Assembly (NCBI RefSeq): GCF_900100115.1
Contig: NZ_FNKL01000001.1
Coordinates: 682,001-746,000 of the forward strand
From: Chryseobacterium soldanellicola
Lineage (GTDB): Bacteria; Bacteroidota; Bacteroidia; Flavobacteriales; Weeksellaceae
Length of the DNA: 64,000 nucleotides
Direction of reading: 5' to 3'
The translations under genes and the position numbers were made by a program. Position 1 is the first letter of the stretch; every line of letters starts with the position of its first letter. This document shows, piece by piece, positions 17,132-25,995 of this stretch. The notes under the pieces were generated by a model. That model worked only from the letters and a program-made list of their open reading frames with translations. It was not told the DNA's origin and made no database searches.

Positions 17132-19231
17132 TTAATTTATAAACACATTTCCTCCGCTCCAAGAACCTTCTCCTGTGATTTCTATTTTAGAGCCTTTGAT
17201 TTTAATACCTGCCGTAGAAATTTCTATACTGTTTCCTCCTACTTTTAAGGTAACTTTTTCTGCACCGCTTAGATCAATTACTCCATCATTCCCCATTGTA
17301 AGTACACTTTTACCTTTACCGACGTCTGTACTGTGTTTTAATCCGGCATTTACCGTATTATTTTCTCCTACATTTACAGTTTTGTCTTTGTTGGTACTTG
17401 TTGTAGCATTTCCGGCGCCGTCAAATTTCATATTCGCACCGCCCTGGTCTGTAAGGAAAACAGAACCGGCTCCGTCGTCGAGCTCCAGTTTATTTCCGCT
17501 TCGGCTGCTTAAGCTTTTAATATTATTTCCTGCTCCACCGCCTGCTCCGATACCGCCGTGAAACATTCCACCCATTACGAAAGGCCTGTCGGGATGCTGA
17601 TGAACGAAATTCACGATTACCTGATCTCCCACTTCAGGAACCGCCATAAAACCACGGTTTTTATTCACTTTATCGCTGCTTCCTGCATCAGGCGTCATAA
17701 CACGGATAAATTCTGTCGTGGTAGAGCCACTTTGCCAGTCAAACTGCACCTGCACGCGCCCCTGATTTAAAGGATCCGTATTGGAAATCACTTTTGCGAA
17801 TTGAGGCTCTGCTTTTGGCAGCTGAAATTCCGGACGGGGAATAAATCCCGTATCAGAAGCTATTGCGTCGAAAGTTCCTGTATAATACCCTCTTGCATCT
17901 ACTTCATGAGTCACTTCCGTGATCATTAATTTTGTGAAATAAGAAGTCTCGTTGCTTCCTGTCTTGCGCATTTCAATATCTGAGATACATCCCGGATAAA
18001 GAAACGGAACCGTGGTTGTTCCTGAAATCACCACCACATCAGAAGCTTTGCTGCCTGCTGTTCCTTTTTGTGAAGCATCAATATCCATAAAAGATGATGC
18101 TTTGATCGGTGCAACTCTCAAAGATGGCGTCTGGAAGGTTTTTTCTGAAATTTCATAAGCCCGTTTTGCGATGTCTGAAGTATGATTTATTTTTGAGCTT
18201 CCTGTTGTTAATTTTTCATTTTTACTGCTGTTGTAGCCATAGAAGGTAGGATTTACGTGTTGCGCACGCATTTTGATCTTTACATCATTTACGCTGCTTC
18301 CGTATGTCAGTTTTACCGGTTTTTCCTGTGGCGGAAGCTTCCCAAAATGCAGAACTTCTCCATCATAATAAAACTGCTCGCCATACGCTTCTGCTACTCT
18401 TGCAAGATAATTGTAATGCGTTTCTTCATATTGAGAGCTGTAAGAAACATTTCCGTGCTGCGAATCTACCCTAAAATCAAATTTATTCTGACCTAAACCT
18501 TCTTTAATCACCTGATCGGCAATACTGTTTAAGCTGATTTCCTGCGCACCGCCAAAACTTTGGATATGCGGAGCGGCATCCAAAAGAACGGTCGGGCTAT
18601 AACCTGTGAGAATAATATTCCCAAGGCTTCCCTGTTCCTGACTAAAGCCAACTTCTGTGATGACGCCGACAAAGCTTCTTTCCGGACCCTCTTCAACATC
18701 TTTATATTTGAAAATAACGGTAATTCTTTTGCCTAAAAAATTCTGCGCTTCCTGTAAATTATGATTTTCGGAATCCCCTAACGCATCGTGGGCCAACATA
18801 AGGTCGAACTCATGATGCTTGGTTGCGTTTTGAATGAGTTTAAAATGCTTAAAATGCTTAATAATTTTTCCCTCGACTACAATTTCAAGCTTTACGACAC
18901 GATTGATGCCTAAAACCTGACTCTCGGGGATTGCTTTTGCATTATGTATTTTTGAAGTCGGCTGTTTAGACCAGACTTTGTCTTCAACGATTGATGGAGT
19001 ATTTGCCGCCAATTTCTGATTCATAAACATATTGGCGCCGTTATGAACGACTCCTGTGTAGGCCTGGGCCTGAGCCATTTTTTGTGTTGTTTTCTGAACT
19101 GTATCGTTCTTCTGGATTTTTTCTCCGGCTTTGCTTACCGCTTGATTTTCTGCCGTTTCTGTCATTTGCTTACTTATCGATTCGGCGTTCTCGGAAGTCG
19201 GTATTTTCGATGGTTTTTCATCCTGAAACAT
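17132..19231 (-). CDS. tssI: VgrG spike protein TssI (copy 1)
   Basis: 699 residues. An N-terminal Gln/Lys-rich extension of about 115 residues precedes the gp27-like domains (INRVVKLEIVVEGKIIKHFKHF ... VGVITEVGFSQEQGSLG ... LSGYSPTVLLDAAPHIQSFGG-type segment). The OB-fold region has SNTDPLNQGRVQVQFDWQ and the hallmark MAVPEVGDQVIVNFVHQHPDRPFVMGGMFHGG. The C-terminal part is a beta-helix-like tail (KTVNVGENNTVNAG). VgrG trimers form the puncturing tip. Its gene follows hcp copy 1 but a terminator separates them, so it probably has its own promoter. It leads the adaptor-nuclease-immunity set. Confidence 0.93.
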   Translation of the reverse strand: MFQDEKPSKIPTSENAESISKQMTETAENQAVSKAGEKIQKNDTVQKTTQKMAQAQAYTGVVHNGANMFMNQKLAANTPSIVEDKVWSKQPTSKIHNAKAIPESQVLGINRVVKLEIVVEGKIIKHFKHFKLIQNATKHHEFDLMLAHDALGDSENHNLQEAQNFLGKRITVIFKYKDVEEGPERSFVGVITEVGFSQEQGSLGNIILTGYSPTVLLDAAPHIQSFGGAQEISLNSIADQVIKEGLGQNKFDFRVDSQHGNVSYSSQYEETHYNYLARVAEAYGEQFYYDGEVLHFGKLPPQEKPVKLTYGSSVNDVKIKMRAQHVNPTFYGYNSSKNEKLTTGSSKINHTSDIAKRAYEISEKTFQTPSLRVAPIKASSFMDIDASQKGTAGSKASDVVVISGTTTVPFLYPGCISDIEMRKTGSNETSYFTKLMITEVTHEVDARGYYTGTFDAIASDTGFIPRPEFQLPKAEPQFAKVISNTDPLNQGRVQVQFDWQSGSTTTEFIRVMTPDAGSSDKVNKNRGFMAVPEVGDQVIVNFVHQHPDRPFVMGGMFHGGIGAGGGAGNNIKSLSSRSGNKLELDDGAGSVFLTDQGGANMKFDGAGNATTSTNKDKTVNVGENNTVNAGLKHSTDVGKGKSVLTMGNDGVIDLSGAEKVTLKVGGNSIEISTAGIKIKGSKIEITGEGSWSGGNVFIN

Positions 19232-19391
19232 GACCTTACTAATTTAGTGATTGGTGTTCTGTGTTTTATTTTACTAAAATCTGCTGTGAAAATTTTCAAA
19301 CAGATAATTTTTATTTAAAATTTAAATAACAAACTGAAATACAGTAAATTACAATTTAAAAGTTTAAATAATTTAGTTTCAAAAAGAAAAA

Positions 19392-19428
19392 ACAGAATAG
19401 CTTACTCTTACTGAGCGCGCTATTCTGT
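19392..19428 (-). terminator. Terminator of hcp copy 1
   Basis: On the minus strand ACAGAATAGC (19428-19419) pairs with GCTATTCTGT (19401-19392), and a T-rich run follows. It lies 40 bp after the hcp stop, so this hcp is probably monocistronic. Confidence 0.75.
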
Positions 19429-19467
19429 ACCAATTTTATTTTTACTAAGATGATTGTAGGTTTTTTG

Positions 19468-19872
19468 TTAAGCACTTGGCCATAAACCTTCGAAAGCAGA
19501 ATTACCATAGTTGATCTTTTCTGCGCTTATAATAAAGCTGATCAACATGCTGTTGTCATCTACTGCATCGAAATCTACTTCGTGCTGAATCACATAGCCA
19601 TTTTCCCAGTTTAGCGTGATCAGAGTACCTTCTTCGTGAGATTTGTTGAATGTGATTTCACCTGATGTAGGCTTGTATTTCCCGTTTAGTAAGCTTTCTA
19701 AGATGTCTGATTTTTCAGTAGCTTCTACGGTAACTTTGATTAATGCGTTTGAAGGGTCTGATGCCACTCTACCGGATACGTCTGTAGATCTTGAAACGCT
19801 GTAGTTTAGCTTTAATAATTTTTGACCTTCGCCGCCGTTGAATTTTAAGATTCCTCTTGAATTTGCTGCCAT
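19468..19872 (-). CDS. tssD: T6SS tube protein TssD/Hcp (copy 1)
   Basis: 134 residues with the Bacteroidetes TssD pattern (GILKFNGGEGQKLLKLNYSV, SRSTDVSGRVASDP, ENGYVIQHEVDFDAVDDNSM, EGLWPS). Hexameric Hcp rings stack into the tube that the contracting sheath expels with VgrG and effectors. It differs from the copy at 28766-29170 at only nine positions, all in the last ~42 residues. It has its own promoter, twin upstream operator and terminator, suggesting high and regulated expression. Confidence 0.95.
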   Translation of the reverse strand: MAANSRGILKFNGGEGQKLLKLNYSVSRSTDVSGRVASDPSNALIKVTVEATEKSDILESLLNGKYKPTSGEITFNKSHEEGTLITLNWENGYVIQHEVDFDAVDDNSMLISFIISAEKINYGNSAFEGLWPSA

Positions 19873-19934
19873 GATTTGTAAATTTAATCGTTAATAATAT
19901 TTTGTGATTTGGTGATTTTGCTTTGATTGTGAAA

Positions 19935-19942
19935 CAAAGATA
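19935..19942 (-). promoter_or_regulatory. -7 box of hcp copy 1 (TATCTTTG)
   Basis: Minus-strand TATCTTTG matches TAnnTTTG exactly, 63 bp upstream of the hcp ATG. No good -33 TTG is seen about 20 bp further upstream, which fits a promoter that needs an activator. Confidence 0.65.
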
Positions 19943-19991
19943 GACCCCTATTTTCTATTCTGAAAGTTTTTAAATACAAATCTGGTTTTTT

Positions 19992-20025
19992 GTAGTAGTT
20001 CTACGATTTGGTGTAGTAATTCTAC
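19992..20025 (-). promoter_or_regulatory. Twin palindromic operator upstream of hcp copy 1
   Basis: Two copies of the palindrome GTAG-N5-CTAC (19992-20004 and 20013-20025), 21 bp start to start, each within TGTAGTARTTCTACGA. The near edge is 49 bases from the -7 box. The same arrangement is found at 29280-29313 before the other hcp. It fits a dimeric activator binding on one face of the helix. Confidence 0.7.
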
Positions 20026-20198
20026 GACTATGGGATTTAATTATCATTTTAATTTATTAATTATCAAATATTTAAATCAATAAATTTAAAATTAATTTTA
20101 CTGGTTTTTCACACATTATAGGGAAATATTAAGAGTGCCTTAAGAAATATTTAAGCTTTTTTAACGGAATCTAATCATAAATTTTAAGCGAAAAAAAA

Positions 20199-20226
20199 AT
20201 TCCGATAAATATAAATTTACCGGAAT
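20199..20226 (-). terminator. Terminator of the lipase-effector operon
   Basis: ATTCCGGTAAAT and ATTTATCGGAAT pair with one mismatch (20226-20215 with 20210-20199), followed on the minus strand by a run of nine T. It lies 170 bp after the last gene of the lipase module. The gap 19873-20395 also contains the hcp promoter/operator and, at 20308-20326, GATCCTTACAGGATGACAA, a repeat also found near 49950. Confidence 0.7.
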
Positions 20227-20395
20227 ATATTTTTAAGACGAGAAGTATTTATATCTTTTTAAATATTTAAGATAAAATTTTATCATCCCGTTTAATACTA
20301 TACTTAGATCCTTACAGGATGACAAGCTTTGTGGAAAAAAATTAGCTAAAAATAAATAGCTAAAATAATCTTAAACAAATTCTGTATTAATGCTT

Positions 20396-20965
20396 TTAAC
20401 CGCCGTTCTTTTTATATAACGCGAGACATTTTGCTTCATAATCAAAACATAGAGAATCGCTGAATGTGTCAAGATACGTTTTTGGGAAAACCATTTTCGT
20501 TTTGATGGTTGGTATTTTTTGCAATTTACCCTTAACCACTTTATAAAAATCTCCTACATATTCATTTGTGAGAAGATTAATGCTTGATTTTCCTATCGCT
20601 TTTTCTCCATAATCATATTTCAAAATGTCATCGACTCTTCTCATTTGTACAAGCTGCATTTTCTTTGCTTTCGGATCGTATTCAAATACACATTTAAAGC
20701 CGGATCTGTCAAAATCGTTCCAGAATTCAAAGCCTTTTTTTGTTGATACCAGCATGTTTCCAAAATTAAGCTTCTGGATTTTTCCGCTTTGTATTTTTTT
20801 ATATTTCTGGGTAGATAATAAACAAATTAAAATATTGGCATCATTGTCGATACGGACTGTATCTTTTTTTGAATCTCCGTCGAAATCCTTAATAATTTTA
20901 TCCACAGACTGCCCGAAAACCGAAACAGATACACTTATGAAGAGTAAAAAAGTTAATTTTTTCAT
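20396..20965 (-). CDS. Periplasmic protein, candidate immunity protein of the lipase effector
   Basis: 189 residues with a signal peptide (MKKLTFLLFISVSVSVFGQ). The mature start, IIKDFDGDSKKDTVRI, looks like an FG-GAP/VCBS-type calcium loop. No family is recognised for the rest. It is the last gene after the GHSHG hydrolase and a small membrane protein. A periplasmic location fits immunity to a toxin that attacks membrane lipids from the periplasm, as known for Tle-type lipases; this is inference. Confidence 0.55.
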   Translation of the reverse strand: MKKLTFLLFISVSVSVFGQSVDKIIKDFDGDSKKDTVRIDNDANILICLLSTQKYKKIQSGKIQKLNFGNMLVSTKKGFEFWNDFDRSGFKCVFEYDPKAKKMQLVQMRRVDDILKYDYGEKAIGKSSINLLTNEYVGDFYKVVKGKLQKIPTIKTKMVFPKTYLDTFSDSLCFDYEAKCLALYKKNGG

Positions 20966-20981
20966 GCTATCAATTAGTTAT

Positions 20982-21329
20982 TTATGACAATCCAAAAAAA
21001 TAGCTGATGAAAGAATGAGGATTGTCCGTCTGATAAAATATCATATTTAGAGTAAGCTGGTAAACAAAAACGATAAAAAGAATAACTAAAATAGCAACTA
21101 AAAAAGCTTTTAAACCTCTATCTTTTATTTTCCAACAAAAATTTATTAATAAAAATAAAACGGTAGTAAAAAATCCGCCAAATAATCCAATTTGCGTAAT
21201 AATCGTTGTAAGATTTTTCAAATCACCTTCGCCGTAAGAATGCAGCGAAATATACCAGCACGTTGAAGCTATTGTCGCCAGAATAAAGATAATGAGACTG
21301 ATTATTATTAATTTTCTTCTATTTTTCAT
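20982..21329 (-). CDS. Small membrane protein in the lipase-effector module
   Basis: 115 residues with three membrane segments (about 7-28, 45-66 and 76-98). It starts 1 bp after the stop of the lipase effector and ends 16 bp before the periplasmic protein, so the three genes form one unit. It may be a second immunity component or help place the immunity protein at the membrane. No family recognised. Confidence 0.55.
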   Translation of the reverse strand: MKNRRKLIIISLIIFILATIASTCWYISLHSYGEGDLKNLTTIITQIGLFGGFFTTVLFLLINFCWKIKDRGLKAFLVAILVILFIVFVYQLTLNMIFYQTDNPHSFISYFFGLS

Positions 21330-21330
21330 G

Positions 21331-22998
21331 TTATTTTTTCATATATCCCGGATTTTTACCGGAGCTGAATGAGCTTTTCAGCCCTTCTTCCACTTTAGGC
21401 CAAAACTGGGTATGGCTCAGGCTGTGAGAGGCCATTGCAAGATAAGGAATAGTACCCGGCCTTTTTATTAAATCCTTAATTTCCTCCTCATCCTTAGCAG
21501 TTACAAGATCGGCATAATATTGTTGAACCAATGTATGATATCTTTCAAAATTTCCTCTTAATGTTTTAAGCTCTTTATCGAGATTTCCTGTTATAATATA
21601 TTCTGCATTGTTGATATAATCGATATATTTTTCCAGCTCGGTCGGTTTAATAAACTGGCTCAGCAGCCTCATCAAAACTTCCTCTAAATTACCGTTGTGT
21701 ACAGCCGCCGAAGCTCCTGAAATGAAATTTTTACACTGTGTCCTTTTATTTCTGCTGTGATACGGGTCTTTATCAAAGATCGGAACATCTAAAATTGGTA
21801 AGCTTTTGGTCTGTTTTACCGGATTCCATGATGTAACTTCAATTGAATCTGTAATTCCGGCATTGGCTCTGAACAATTTTGCCAGTAATTTTAAAATATA
21901 ACTGTCTTTAACGCCACTTTTAATATCAAAAAGAACATTTAAAACTTTCATTCCCTGTGTCAGGTTTAAGTTTTTTGCCCAGGTTATTTTATCATAGCTT
22001 CCTCCGTTTGCATAGTTTTTATGCACATCATAAGTCCATTGTAAAAATTGATTCAAAAGACTGATGAATGTATTTTTCTCGTTCGTTAAATTCGCATTAT
22101 CAAGCTTTATGGAATTGATATAATTAATAAACTCTGCAGTAATCATATTGATCCCCAAAAACGCTTTTGCCATCTCAGCCCATGCGGCAACCGATTTACT
22201 TTTAGTAGGAAAACCTTTCAGATATTTTGTTATAGCTTCTGTATTTACACTTTTCAGGATTTTTATTCCTCTGTCGAATTTATCCATTTGGAAAGCTTTG
22301 ATCAAACCTTCCAAATTCACCAGACTAAAATCTGCAATTAATTGCTGTGTTAAATCATATTCATTATGAACATTGATGATTTTACATTGCTTATGCAATT
22401 TACTGTGATTAAGCTGATGCTTATGCTGAAAAAACGGAGTCGATAAATACGTGATGCTCTTTACTTTCCAGTTTTTAGGATATTTTGAATCTGTTGAAAT
22501 AAGCTCCGTGAACTGATTAATTACATTTCCACCATGCGAGTGCCCGATCAAATGAATATGAACCTCCTGATTTTTCCAGAATTTGTACACTCTTAACAAT
22601 AAATCCAGAAGTCTGGCTGCTGCAAGGTTTCTTTCTTTGGTATCGTTATCTCCCGACCAGCTGAAGAAGCTTCCTTCAATATGAAGATTGAGGAACTGAG
22701 GTTTTAATTCTTTTATTTTATTCCAGAAGTTATCTTTACTGGCCTGCCAATAATCTGTATTAGCCTGATGTTTCAGCCCTGTTGTGTTGACGGGATCGGT
22801 TGTTCCTGCCACAAACATGACAACGTCATAGATTTTGTTATTTTTGGGCGGAGCTCCCTGTTTACCGTATGTTACGCCACTTCCTTTTCCCTGCTGAATG
22901 ACCTGGCTTCCAACATTTTCAATCACATCTTTTGCGTAAGAAAGGTTATTTCCTCCGGTTGTTTCTATGATATCTCCACCTACGAATGTCTGTTTCAT
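21331..22998 (-). CDS. T6SS effector, alpha/beta-hydrolase (lipase-like)
   Basis: 555 residues, no signal peptide. The nucleophile elbow HLIGHSHGGNV places Ser154 in GHSHG; an upstream VVMFVAGTTDP strand and downstream His/Asp candidates fit a lipase or phospholipase fold. The first 45 residues (FVGGDIIETTGGNNL, SQVIQQGKGSGVTYG) resemble the repetitive beta-helix tail of a spike and may be the loading signal. The gene follows VgrG copy 2 by 6 bp and is followed by two candidate immunity genes. Tle-type antibacterial lipase is the best reading; substrate is not known. Confidence 0.7.
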   Translation of the reverse strand: MKQTFVGGDIIETTGGNNLSYAKDVIENVGSQVIQQGKGSGVTYGKQGAPPKNNKIYDVVMFVAGTTDPVNTTGLKHQANTDYWQASKDNFWNKIKELKPQFLNLHIEGSFFSWSGDNDTKERNLAAARLLDLLLRVYKFWKNQEVHIHLIGHSHGGNVINQFTELISTDSKYPKNWKVKSITYLSTPFFQHKHQLNHSKLHKQCKIINVHNEYDLTQQLIADFSLVNLEGLIKAFQMDKFDRGIKILKSVNTEAITKYLKGFPTKSKSVAAWAEMAKAFLGINMITAEFINYINSIKLDNANLTNEKNTFISLLNQFLQWTYDVHKNYANGGSYDKITWAKNLNLTQGMKVLNVLFDIKSGVKDSYILKLLAKLFRANAGITDSIEVTSWNPVKQTKSLPILDVPIFDKDPYHSRNKRTQCKNFISGASAAVHNGNLEEVLMRLLSQFIKPTELEKYIDYINNAEYIITGNLDKELKTLRGNFERYHTLVQQYYADLVTAKDEEEIKDLIKRPGTIPYLAMASHSLSHTQFWPKVEEGLKSSFSSGKNPGYMKK

Positions 22999-23004
22999 AA
23001 TTCA

Positions 23005-24942
23005 TCAATGGTTTTTAGATTTCTCTCCGGAATTGTTTTGCACTTCTTTATCAGAATGTTGCTCGTGGTTTCCTACACTTTGGGTAGTTATTTTCCCGTT
23101 GCTTGTTTTTATGCGGTCTTTCTCGGTGTGGGATTCTTTATTTCCCTGAATATATTCCACCATTTCTCCTGTAACATTAGTGATAAAATTGGTTCCTACA
23201 TTCACCATATTAAGCATTCCGATGTTGGCATTTCTGTTCATTCCTGCGATTTCGGAAATATTCATACCAACGTTGGTGTTCATATTTTCTACAACATTGA
23301 TATTCATATTTTTACAATTAAATGTCATCGTTTCAGGAGCAGTAATCGTGATATTGCTTCCTGTGGTGTCCAAATGAATTTCATTGCCCGATTTATCTGT
23401 AATAATAATGCTTTCATCTTCTGTAAAAACAATTCTGTGGCCGCTTCTTGTCTGAATAGACTTCACTCTGTTGTCAGTTCCGCCGCCAAGCGCTACTCCA
23501 CCGTGGAACATCCCGCCCATTACGAAAGGTCTGTCGGGATGGCTGTGCACGAAATTCACCATCACCTGGTCTCCGACTTCCGGAATCGCGACATAGCCTC
23601 TGTTTTGAGAAACCTGATCCGTTCCGCCGGCGTCAGGGCTCATCATTCTGATAAAATGGGTGGTATCGTTATTCTGCCAGTCGAATCTCACCTGAACTCT
23701 TCCCTGTCCTTCCGGATCTGCATTGGAAATTACCGTTGCAATCTGTGGCTCTGCTTTTGGGGTTTTAAATTCCGGTTTCGGTAAAAATCCGGTGTCCGAA
23801 GCAATTCCTTCAAAATTTCCTGTGTAATGCCCGATTGTATCGATTTCATGGGTAATTTCCGTTACCATGATTTTAGTGAAATACGAGCTTTCATTAGTAT
23901 CCACTTTTCTCATCTGGATATCTGCAATACATCCCGGATGTAAGAACGGAACGGTTGTATTTCCGGATAATGAAAATACACTTACGGCTTCACTTCCCGC
24001 CGTGCTTCTTTGAGAATATTCTACATCAAGATGCGTTGTAGCCTTGATCGGAGCTACCTGAAGTGAAGGCGTCTTATAAATTTTATCGTTATGCGCGTAC
24101 GCTGTTTTTGCTAAATCACCAACATGCTGAATCGGCGTTTCGCCTGAAGTTAATTTTTCGTTTTTACTGCTGTTGTAACCGTAAAACTGTGGTTTTGTGT
24201 GCACCGCTTTTAATTCAACCTGAATATCATTAGCATTGCTGCCGTAAATTAATTTGATCGGCTTATTCTGAGCAGGAAGCTTCCCGAAATGAAGCACTTC
24301 ACCGTCATAATAAAACTGCTCGCCATAGGCTTCCGCCATTCTTGCCAGATAGTTGTAATGCGTTTCATCGTATTGACTGCTGTAAATGATCTGAGAATAA
24401 TCATTCGTATCAATTCTTACATCAAAACGGCTTTTGTCAATACCTTGTTTGATGACTTCTTCCGCAATGATTCCCATATTAACAGGCTGAGCTCCTCCAA
24501 AACTCTGAATATGAGGCGCACCGTCCAACAAAATTGTAGGACTGTATCCCGATAAAACAATATTTCCGAGACTCATTCTTTCCTGACTGAAGCCAACTCC
24601 CGTGATTACTCCCACAAAAGTTCTTTCCGGACTGTTGTCAATATCTTTGTAAGAAATAACGGCTGTTAAACGTTTTCCAAGGAATTTATTGGCCTCTTCC
24701 AGCGTATGCGTTTGGCGGTCGCCCAAAGTATCATGAGCTAACGTCAACGTAAACTCGTGGTGACGTTTTGAGCTTTGTTTTAACTTAAAATGCTTATAAT
24801 ATTTTATAACCTTACCTTCTATTACCAAAGATAATTTTACCAGCCTGTTAATTCCTGACTGATGGTTTTCAGAGATTCCGTCTGCATTTTGAGAGGGACG
24901 GAACGAAGGCGTGCTTAGTATATTTTGTGATTCTGTTTTCAT
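23005..24942 (-). CDS. tssI: VgrG spike protein TssI (copy 2)
   Basis: 645 residues. The core closely parallels copy 1 (GINRLVKLSLVIEGKVIKYYKHF, PHIQSFGGAQPVNMG, VAIPEVGDQVMVNFVHSHPD, VMGGMFHGGVALGGG). It lacks the long N-terminal extension of copy 1. The C-terminus is instead a longer Asn/Gly-rich beta-helix (MNINVVENMNTNVGMNISE onward) ending in a hydrophilic tail (QNNSGEKSKNH). It is directly followed by the lipase effector. The two VgrGs thus appear to be dedicated to different cargo. Confidence 0.93.
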   Translation of the reverse strand: MKTESQNILSTPSFRPSQNADGISENHQSGINRLVKLSLVIEGKVIKYYKHFKLKQSSKRHHEFTLTLAHDTLGDRQTHTLEEANKFLGKRLTAVISYKDIDNSPERTFVGVITGVGFSQERMSLGNIVLSGYSPTILLDGAPHIQSFGGAQPVNMGIIAEEVIKQGIDKSRFDVRIDTNDYSQIIYSSQYDETHYNYLARMAEAYGEQFYYDGEVLHFGKLPAQNKPIKLIYGSNANDIQVELKAVHTKPQFYGYNSSKNEKLTSGETPIQHVGDLAKTAYAHNDKIYKTPSLQVAPIKATTHLDVEYSQRSTAGSEAVSVFSLSGNTTVPFLHPGCIADIQMRKVDTNESSYFTKIMVTEITHEIDTIGHYTGNFEGIASDTGFLPKPEFKTPKAEPQIATVISNADPEGQGRVQVRFDWQNNDTTHFIRMMSPDAGGTDQVSQNRGYVAIPEVGDQVMVNFVHSHPDRPFVMGGMFHGGVALGGGTDNRVKSIQTRSGHRIVFTEDESIIITDKSGNEIHLDTTGSNITITAPETMTFNCKNMNINVVENMNTNVGMNISEIAGMNRNANIGMLNMVNVGTNFITNVTGEMVEYIQGNKESHTEKDRIKTSNGKITTQSVGNHEQHSDKEVQNNSGEKSKNH

Positions 24943-25009
24943 ATTACCTGGTGTTTGGATCGATTAAACATTATCGCTTAGTGTTCTGTTTTTTCGGTGT
25001 TATTTGGCT

Positions 25010-25864
25010 TTATTTTATTCCTTCTTTGATTGATCTTGTAAGGATTTTGTTTTTTCTTAATAAAAAATCGGGCATTAAATCTGTTGGTAAATACAACGTG
25101 CTTTCTCCTTTATTTTGTAGTTCTTCTGTGATTCCGGGGTTCCATGCGAGAATTTTGTCGACATCGATGTCTAATTCATCTGCAATGACTTTTAAGCTAA
25201 AACCGGCATTAATTTCAGTTTCAGAAAGTCCGCCGTTATCCTGCTTGGTCCCGCCGTTGACCAGAAAAACCGTGTTCATCCGGGAAGAATTGTAATTGCT
25301 TAAAACACTTTGTAACTCTCCCGTTGCGAAACACGCATTCAGATATTTTTTAACGTGATTGATCGTTTCCTGAGGAAGATATTTATAAAAAACATGATAT
25401 TGTGTTGAATTTGCAGCAGACATCGCCTTTGCAATATTTCCTTCACCGCAGTTGTATGCAGCGACTACAGTTACCCAATTGTTATATTTTTTATACAAAT
25501 TTGCTAAAGAAACCGTCGCCGTTTTTGTGCTTTTATAAAGATCGTTTCTGTTTTGTTCCGAAAGCCCGTATTGATTGGCGTGAGAGGTCATAAACTGCCA
25601 AACTCCCACTGCTCCGGCTCCAGAAGTGATATTTCTGTCAAAATGAGATTCAATTAATGCTAAATTTCTCAAATGTCTCGGTAATCCTTTCTGAACCAGT
25701 GAATATTCAATAAAGTCAACGATTTCTTTATTAGCATTAATGATGCTTTTATATCTTTTCACGCTGCTTTCCGAGGTGTCGGATGCGGTAAGAAACTGTG
25801 CGTTCACGAAAGGTGAAGCCAGCAACATTGTGAAGAGTATAATATGTTTGAAATTTGGTTTCAT
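25010..25864 (-). CDS. Lytic transglycosylase (MltD-like) in the T6SS cluster
   Basis: 284 residues with a signal peptide ending near VNAQ. The SLT domain has LALIESHFDRNITSGAGAVG with catalytic Glu72, GVWQFM and VVAAYNCGEGNI. A C-terminal part (ETEINAGFSLKVIADELDID ... WNPGI ... LYLPTDL) is LysM-like. It would cleave the glycan strands of peptidoglycan in the periplasm. Sitting between clpV and vgrG, it probably opens the cell wall for assembly of the secretion apparatus, as MltE does in E. coli. It could alternatively be an effector, but the signal peptide argues against that. Confidence 0.85.
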   Translation of the reverse strand: MKPNFKHIILFTMLLASPFVNAQFLTASDTSESSVKRYKSIINANKEIVDFIEYSLVQKGLPRHLRNLALIESHFDRNITSGAGAVGVWQFMTSHANQYGLSEQNRNDLYKSTKTATVSLANLYKKYNNWVTVVAAYNCGEGNIAKAMSAANSTQYHVFYKYLPQETINHVKKYLNACFATGELQSVLSNYNSSRMNTVFLVNGGTKQDNGGLSETEINAGFSLKVIADELDIDVDKILAWNPGITEELQNKGESTLYLPTDLMPDFLLRKNKILTRSIKEGIK

Positions 25865-25995
25865 TATTAATTTTTAACTAAGAAAATAATTTTTGAATAT
25901 CCGTTTTAATCATAATGCTTTTTTTAAAGCAAAGCTCGCAAGGATTTCTTTAATTATATCAATTACGGATATCATAAAATGATTTATCTTTTATT

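Noticed and set aside
17175..17561. Plus-strand frame rich in Pro/Ser/Leu opposite VgrG copy 1
   Set aside because: Shadow of a strongly coding gene; no domain or start context.
22768..23784. Long plus-strand frame of 338 codons
   Set aside because: It is antisense to the lipase start and VgrG copy 2, both strongly supported; the translation is Cys/His/Phe-rich as typical of antisense frames.
25010..25864. Lytic transglycosylase as a secreted T6SS toxin
   Set aside because: A Sec signal peptide and lack of an immunity-type neighbour favour a role in the producing cell's own envelope.
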